A DNA stretch of 64,000 nucleotides from Siphlonurus alternatus. Lineage: Eukaryota; Arthropoda; Insecta; Ephemeroptera; Siphlonuridae. This document shows positions 61,501 through 64,000 of the stretch, one piece after another (positions within the stretch are counted from its first letter, which is position 1; each line of letters starts with the position of its first letter). Made by a program: the position numbers and the translations under genes. The stretch spans positions 19,374,196 through 19,438,195 of the forward strand of contig OX463778.1 of the NCBI GenBank assembly GCA_949825025.1, read 5' to 3'. A model generated the notes under the pieces. The model saw only the letters and a list, made by a program, of their open reading frames with translations. It was not told the DNA's origin and searched no databases.

Positions 61501-62740
61501 AAAGGGACTTGTGAAATATCCATTGCAGTTTAAAATTACAAATTGCGCATTGCAGTATGAGCATGGAATTGAAATTGCCGCGTAAATTTCACAACCAAGT
61601 AGTACCAAGTTATATCGAGGGTTGATGTGAGAGCGTCGCTAGTTGTACATGGTTTGGTTTGAAATTTTGTCAATAATATTTATTTTACTTTTTATTGGCA
61701 CCGATCGTCATCATGTCATCATTATTGTCAGATGTATGATTAAAACTGTTGTAAATTACTAAAAAAATTATAATCTTAGTTTATCGATTTTTTAAGCATT
61801 ATCATATATTATTTTTTATATTAAAGTATAAGCAATTAATTATTATTTTAATTGGGCACAATAAGAGCTAGTATAATTATATAATCAGTAATTATAATCA
61901 CTCACACTCAGTATATTATATATAGTACGTATAAACGTACAGCTAGACTGAGAATTAAGAAGAGAGAAAATACTGTTACGTATTTAATTACACTACCATA
62001 TTTTTGAAGCTATTCATTAGCAGGCTAGATGTTCTCATAAGCCAGACAGATAGACAGGAAAAATACACAAATGTGATGGTGCAATATTTGACAGGGGGCA
62101 TTAAACTTTTAAATTCTCGAGTTGATATTTATATTAAAATTTAAAATTATTCAATAATTAATTAATTAACTGACGTTGCATGCTTATTTTAAAGCACAAT
62201 TTTCTATTACTTGCATTATATATATTTAATATATATTGGACAAATGAATAACTTAAATTACATTGGACAATTAAGTGAATTTTTTTTTATATATAAATTT
62301 CTCATGTATAATACGTGAAAATACGTCCCCCGTAAAAAAGTCTTGGTATATACTTTGTAGAGTACTTTGTATAATATTGTTTGTAATGTATGGTACATAT
62401 GATATAATATAATATGAAATATAATCTAGCTTTCTTTATGTGTCACCACTTTTCTTTTATATTTTATATCACCTGAAAGGTAGACATTATCAGAAAGTGC
62501 AAAGAGCCGGTTTTGAAGCTGACAGTTTTATATTAATATAATTATTTTTTTCTCACCAACTTTATTTACCTATTAAGTCTCCCCTCAGACTCCCCCCCCC
62601 TCTTAATTGTCTTAATTACCTCCTAACACGATGGCGAGGGCGACCACGGCCAGGACTGCGAGCGTGACCACGCCCACCGCGAGCAGCAACAACGCCGACC
62701 AGAGGTGACCGCGACCCTTGGACTGCTGCGACCACGCCCC
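44482..62740 (-). CDS. Type II transmembrane serine protease (corin/enteropeptidase-like), 5' end incomplete
   Basis: Exons in transcript order: 62740-62620, 60506-60397, 60106-58388, 57892-57745, 48861-48694, 48276-48159, 47856-47761, 47704-47600, 46989-46855, 46444-46268, 46212-46073, 45588-45288, 44614-44482. They join in frame to 1156 visible residues. Order: membrane segment ([20 protein letters not shown]); a stem of about 600 residues rich in Ser, Thr and Pro; LDLa 1 ([16 protein letters not shown]); LDLa 2 ([16 protein letters not shown]); SRCR ([13 protein letters not shown] to [12 protein letters not shown]); then R862-IVGG, the activation cleavage. The catalytic triad is complete: His903 (SASHC), Asp953 (NDLALL), Ser1061 (GDSGGP). 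Asp1055 in [10 protein letters not shown] predicts trypsin-like cleavage after Lys or Arg. A Cys-rich tail follows. The exon with the start codon was not found. One 8.9-kb intron contains three SDR genes. Confidence 0.84.
49440..51000 (+). CDS. SDR-family dehydrogenase, DHRS11/farnesol-dehydrogenase-like, copy 1
   Basis: Exons 49440-49571, 49831-49999, 50064-50193, 50296-50425, 50668-50823 and 50959-51000 join in frame to 252 residues, the usual length of classical SDRs. [19 protein letters not shown] holds the TGxxxGIG dinucleotide-binding motif (12-19). NNAG is at 89-92, Asn114 in LDVNVLG, Ser146 in NSDSGQF, and Tyr159/Lys163 in YAGTK, so the catalytic tetrad is intact. ARN at 37-39 after the second strand is compatible with NADP(H). 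The start was chosen because copies 2 and 3 share it; an ATG at 49344 is also in frame. The family reduces or oxidises steroid, retinoid or farnesol-type substrates; the substrate here is unknown. AATAAA at 51179-51184. Confidence 0.9.
51548..53977 (+). CDS. SDR-family dehydrogenase, DHRS11-like, copy 2
   Basis: Exons 51548-51679, 52048-52216, 52297-52426, 52864-52993, 53349-53504 and 53936-53977, identical in length to those of copy 1, give 252 residues. [25 protein letters not shown] and YAGTK are all kept. Differences cluster in exon 5, where copy 1 has [19 protein letters not shown] and this copy has [19 protein letters not shown]. That is the substrate-loop region after the PG motif, which suggests a change in specificity. 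Intron 5 carries a foldback MITE (53550-53863). AATAAA at 54201-54206. Confidence 0.9.
53550..53863. mobile_element. Foldback MITE, GACCTC family, copy 3 (diverged ends)
   Basis: TGGACAACATACA at the left is inverted at the right. The arms share AAAAAATTTTATTGC, GGGTACCAA and ATGCTACTCTGAA. The inner arm (TTTTTTCAGATTTTTT) and the ATTTCTGCAATAAAA block match the copies at 336 and 30649, but the outermost bases differ. It lies in intron 5 of SDR copy 2. Confidence 0.75.
54051..54090. repeat. Poly(A) run of about 40 bases
   Basis: An uninterrupted A run 75 bases after the stop of SDR copy 2. Copy 1 at the matching place has only a short A-rich stretch, so this is local slippage rather than a retroposed tail. 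Confidence 0.8.
54867..56784 (+). CDS. SDR-family dehydrogenase, DHRS11-like, copy 3
   Basis: Exons 54867-54998, 55276-55444, 55604-55733, 55863-55992, 56234-56389 and 56743-56784 have the same lengths as in copies 1 and 2, giving 252 residues. All motifs are present ([24 protein letters not shown]). The segment before the catalytic Tyr differs: [16 protein letters not shown] against [16 protein letters not shown], so the usual Ser146 position is Leu and the nearest Ser is residue 144. Exon 5 resembles copy 2. The C-terminus is RGTGETV. A long (TA)n tract lies right after exon 2. Confidence 0.88.
55459..55550. repeat. (TA)n microsatellite, about 90 bases
   Basis: A pure TA run starting about 15 bases after the exon 2 donor of SDR copy 3. 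It creates long but meaningless open frames on both strands. Confidence 0.9.
57471..57506. repeat. Nested palindrome hairpin
   Basis: AGAGAATCCAT and ATGGATTCTCT are inverted around the self-complementary TTGGATATCCAA (57478-57489). Small, in the protease intron downstream of the SDR cluster. Function unknown. Confidence 0.5.
58920..59170 (-). repeat. Degenerate coding repeats in the protease stem
   Basis: The stem exon codes for four spaced versions of one motif: [36 protein letters not shown] and [12 protein letters not shown], about 20 to 30 residues apart and separated by Glu/Lys/Pro-rich spacers. The DNA has diverged while the pattern S/T-N/E-P-x-hydrophobic-P-S/T remains. Confidence 0.6.
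60538..60805. mobile_element. TTAA-type MITE (piggyBac-like), copy 3, partial
   Basis: Starts TTAAGGGTAAGGTAACG, then CAATCAGCTG, TAACATGTAA and CCTTAGCAAATTCAC as in the element at 41449-41863. It continues through AGCCATAGAAAAAATTTC and TTTCCCATGGAGAG. The far inverted arm is missing, so the copy is truncated. It lies in the first visible protease intron. Confidence 0.65.
61436..61508 (-). tRNA. tRNA-Arg (anticodon TCT)
   Basis: 73 bases fold into a full cloverleaf: acceptor GTCCCTT with AAGGGAT, D-stem GCGC/GCGC, anticodon stem CTGGA/TCCAG around loop CTTCTAA (anticodon TCT at 61473-61475), variable AGGTC, T-arm GTGGG-TTCGATC-CCCAC, and discriminator G. No intron in the tRNA. The first pair is G-U; the rest is canonical. 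It lies inside the protease intron 60507-62619 on the same strand as the host gene. Confidence 0.95.
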
Positions 62741-64000
62741 CTGTAACACGAGGAGCGAGGGTCAGCGAACCTTCGAGGAAGAGGTCATGTTCTCATGCTG
62801 CTCACCACAAATTACATGTTTACGTCGTCACTAATTCACTGCAGCTTATGCACGACTTACCGTCGGGATCCTAACAATGTTATTTCAAGAAAAACATCAT
62901 CATTATAATATATTATAGGTGTAGTTAGTTAAGTTAGTAAAGGTTGAAAAACAAATCGCAGGTGATGTTTTTACATGTTTTAGTATAAATTTATCATTAA
63001 TAATCTTGTAGATTTTTTTTATTTAAATTTAAAATCAAGAGTTCAGTATATTTTTTTATTTCAATTTAAATACCTGATGAACACATTCATAATTATACGA
63101 TACAAAAAGTTATAAGAAAAAAACATATATTTAGAATGTATTATTTTAAATTAGATAGAAGATTAGCCAGGTTTTTATATTAATTTATAGAGTTGATTTC
63201 AAATTATTTAAGATCTAGTTTTTACTGTTTTTGTCAGGAGTGGATTCAGTTGATGTTGTTGTTGTTTTTTAGGAATGTGCATAATCCGCCCATTTTTATT
63301 TTATTTTTTTACTCCGGTGTAAAAAACAACTTGGCGATTTAAGTCCTCCCTTCCTCCTTCCTTATTATATAGTCTTACATTAAAATAAGGGGGGATATCA
63401 ACAAAAATTAAGTGTTCTTCTTGTCAGAACATCTCGCCGTGAGGTTAGGCAACTTGTTCAGCAATATAGTCACTTTGCTGAACAATTATGCAACCAACTC
63501 TAATTGAATGTTGAACATGCTGCTTTGCCTATAAAAAGATATGCAATAAGTGCAATGTATTTTGGAACATACATATATGTTGTATATATATTGCTTCAGT
63601 GTACTTTATATCTAAGAAAATAATTGAAAACTGTTCCGAAGAAGAGAAAATATTTTTTTATTACATCATTATAATTGTTAAAAAAATTGATTATCTTTCC
63701 TAATTAATTGAAAGTGAGACCTAGAGATACTCAACTACAAACAAGAAGTGACGTGGCACAGGTAGTCAAGGTAGCTAGCTTACAAATTTCAAACAAAGAT
63801 TCGATAATAAAAAATAAATAGTTAATGACCGTGATCACTAAATAAAGAAAGGGATCGAAAGTCATGAGTTTATACATATTTAAATATTTGATTATGTTTT
63901 GAAATAAAATTAAAGTTTTAATAGCATAGAATCTTAAATTTATATTAATTAATTGCTAAAATGTAGTTAAATTTTTTTACCAATATCATATCTTAATGGT
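62741..64000. other. Upstream of the visible protease exons; no gene assigned
   Basis: The exon with the membrane segment starts at an acceptor (TTACAG), so an upstream exon with the start codon must exist here or beyond the window. A donor-like GTAAGT on the minus strand near 62860 follows only a few bases that do not fit the phase. A shared repeat core (GTTAGGCAACTTGTTCAG) lies at about 63440-63463. The rest is AT-rich without recognisable content. Confidence 0.5.

Noticed and set aside
1..64000. CRISPR arrays, operons, or viral integrations
   Set aside because: The genes are spliced eukaryotic genes; no regularly spaced direct repeats with spacers and no viral coding sequence were seen.

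Overview
The window is animal nuclear DNA: AT-rich, with GT-AG introns, GC-richer exons, many palindromic (foldback) repeats and a 5'-truncated non-LTR retrotransposon. The gene families (ciliary TBC1D32, GM2A-like lipid-transfer protein, FAM187-type immunoglobulin receptors, DHRS11-like SDR dehydrogenases, a type II transmembrane serine protease) fit an invertebrate, most likely an arthropod. The species cannot be named from sequence alone.

Layout. (1) 2300-11804, minus: a complete TBC1D32/broad-minded gene, 9 coding exons, 1230 residues. Its introns hold a hAT-type non-autonomous transposon with 8-bp target duplication and two copies of a SINE-like repeat. (2) 12494-18791, plus: a GM2-activator-like secreted protein, 4 exons, 245 residues, divergent from TBC1D32 across a 0.7-kb gap. 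(3) 20779-43181, plus: a tandem array of five FAM187-like single-pass membrane proteins. The first is a one-Ig version with three exons. The next three are close recent duplicates with seven exons each, and the last is an older seven-exon relative. (4) 44482-62740, minus: a type II transmembrane serine protease with membrane segment, long Ser/Thr/Pro-rich stem, two LDLa modules, an SRCR module, a trypsin domain and a short Cys-rich tail. Its true 5' exon was not found. (5) Nested in one 8.9-kb intron of that protease, on the opposite strand, are three tandem SDR genes of 252 residues each (49440-51000, 51548-53977, 54867-56784). A tRNA-Arg(TCT) gene lies in another intron.

All multi-exon models were built by hand. 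Each joins in frame with matching intron phases and a total length divisible by three, which is the main support for the boundaries.

The most notable material is the FAM187-like array. The membrane-distal Ig exons of three copies are almost identical, while the membrane-proximal spacer and cytoplasmic tails change by minisatellite growth, internal duplication and a compensated frameshift. Also notable are the SDR cluster nested inside the protease, and several foldback families whose insertions can be dated because neighbouring duplicate genes keep the empty site.
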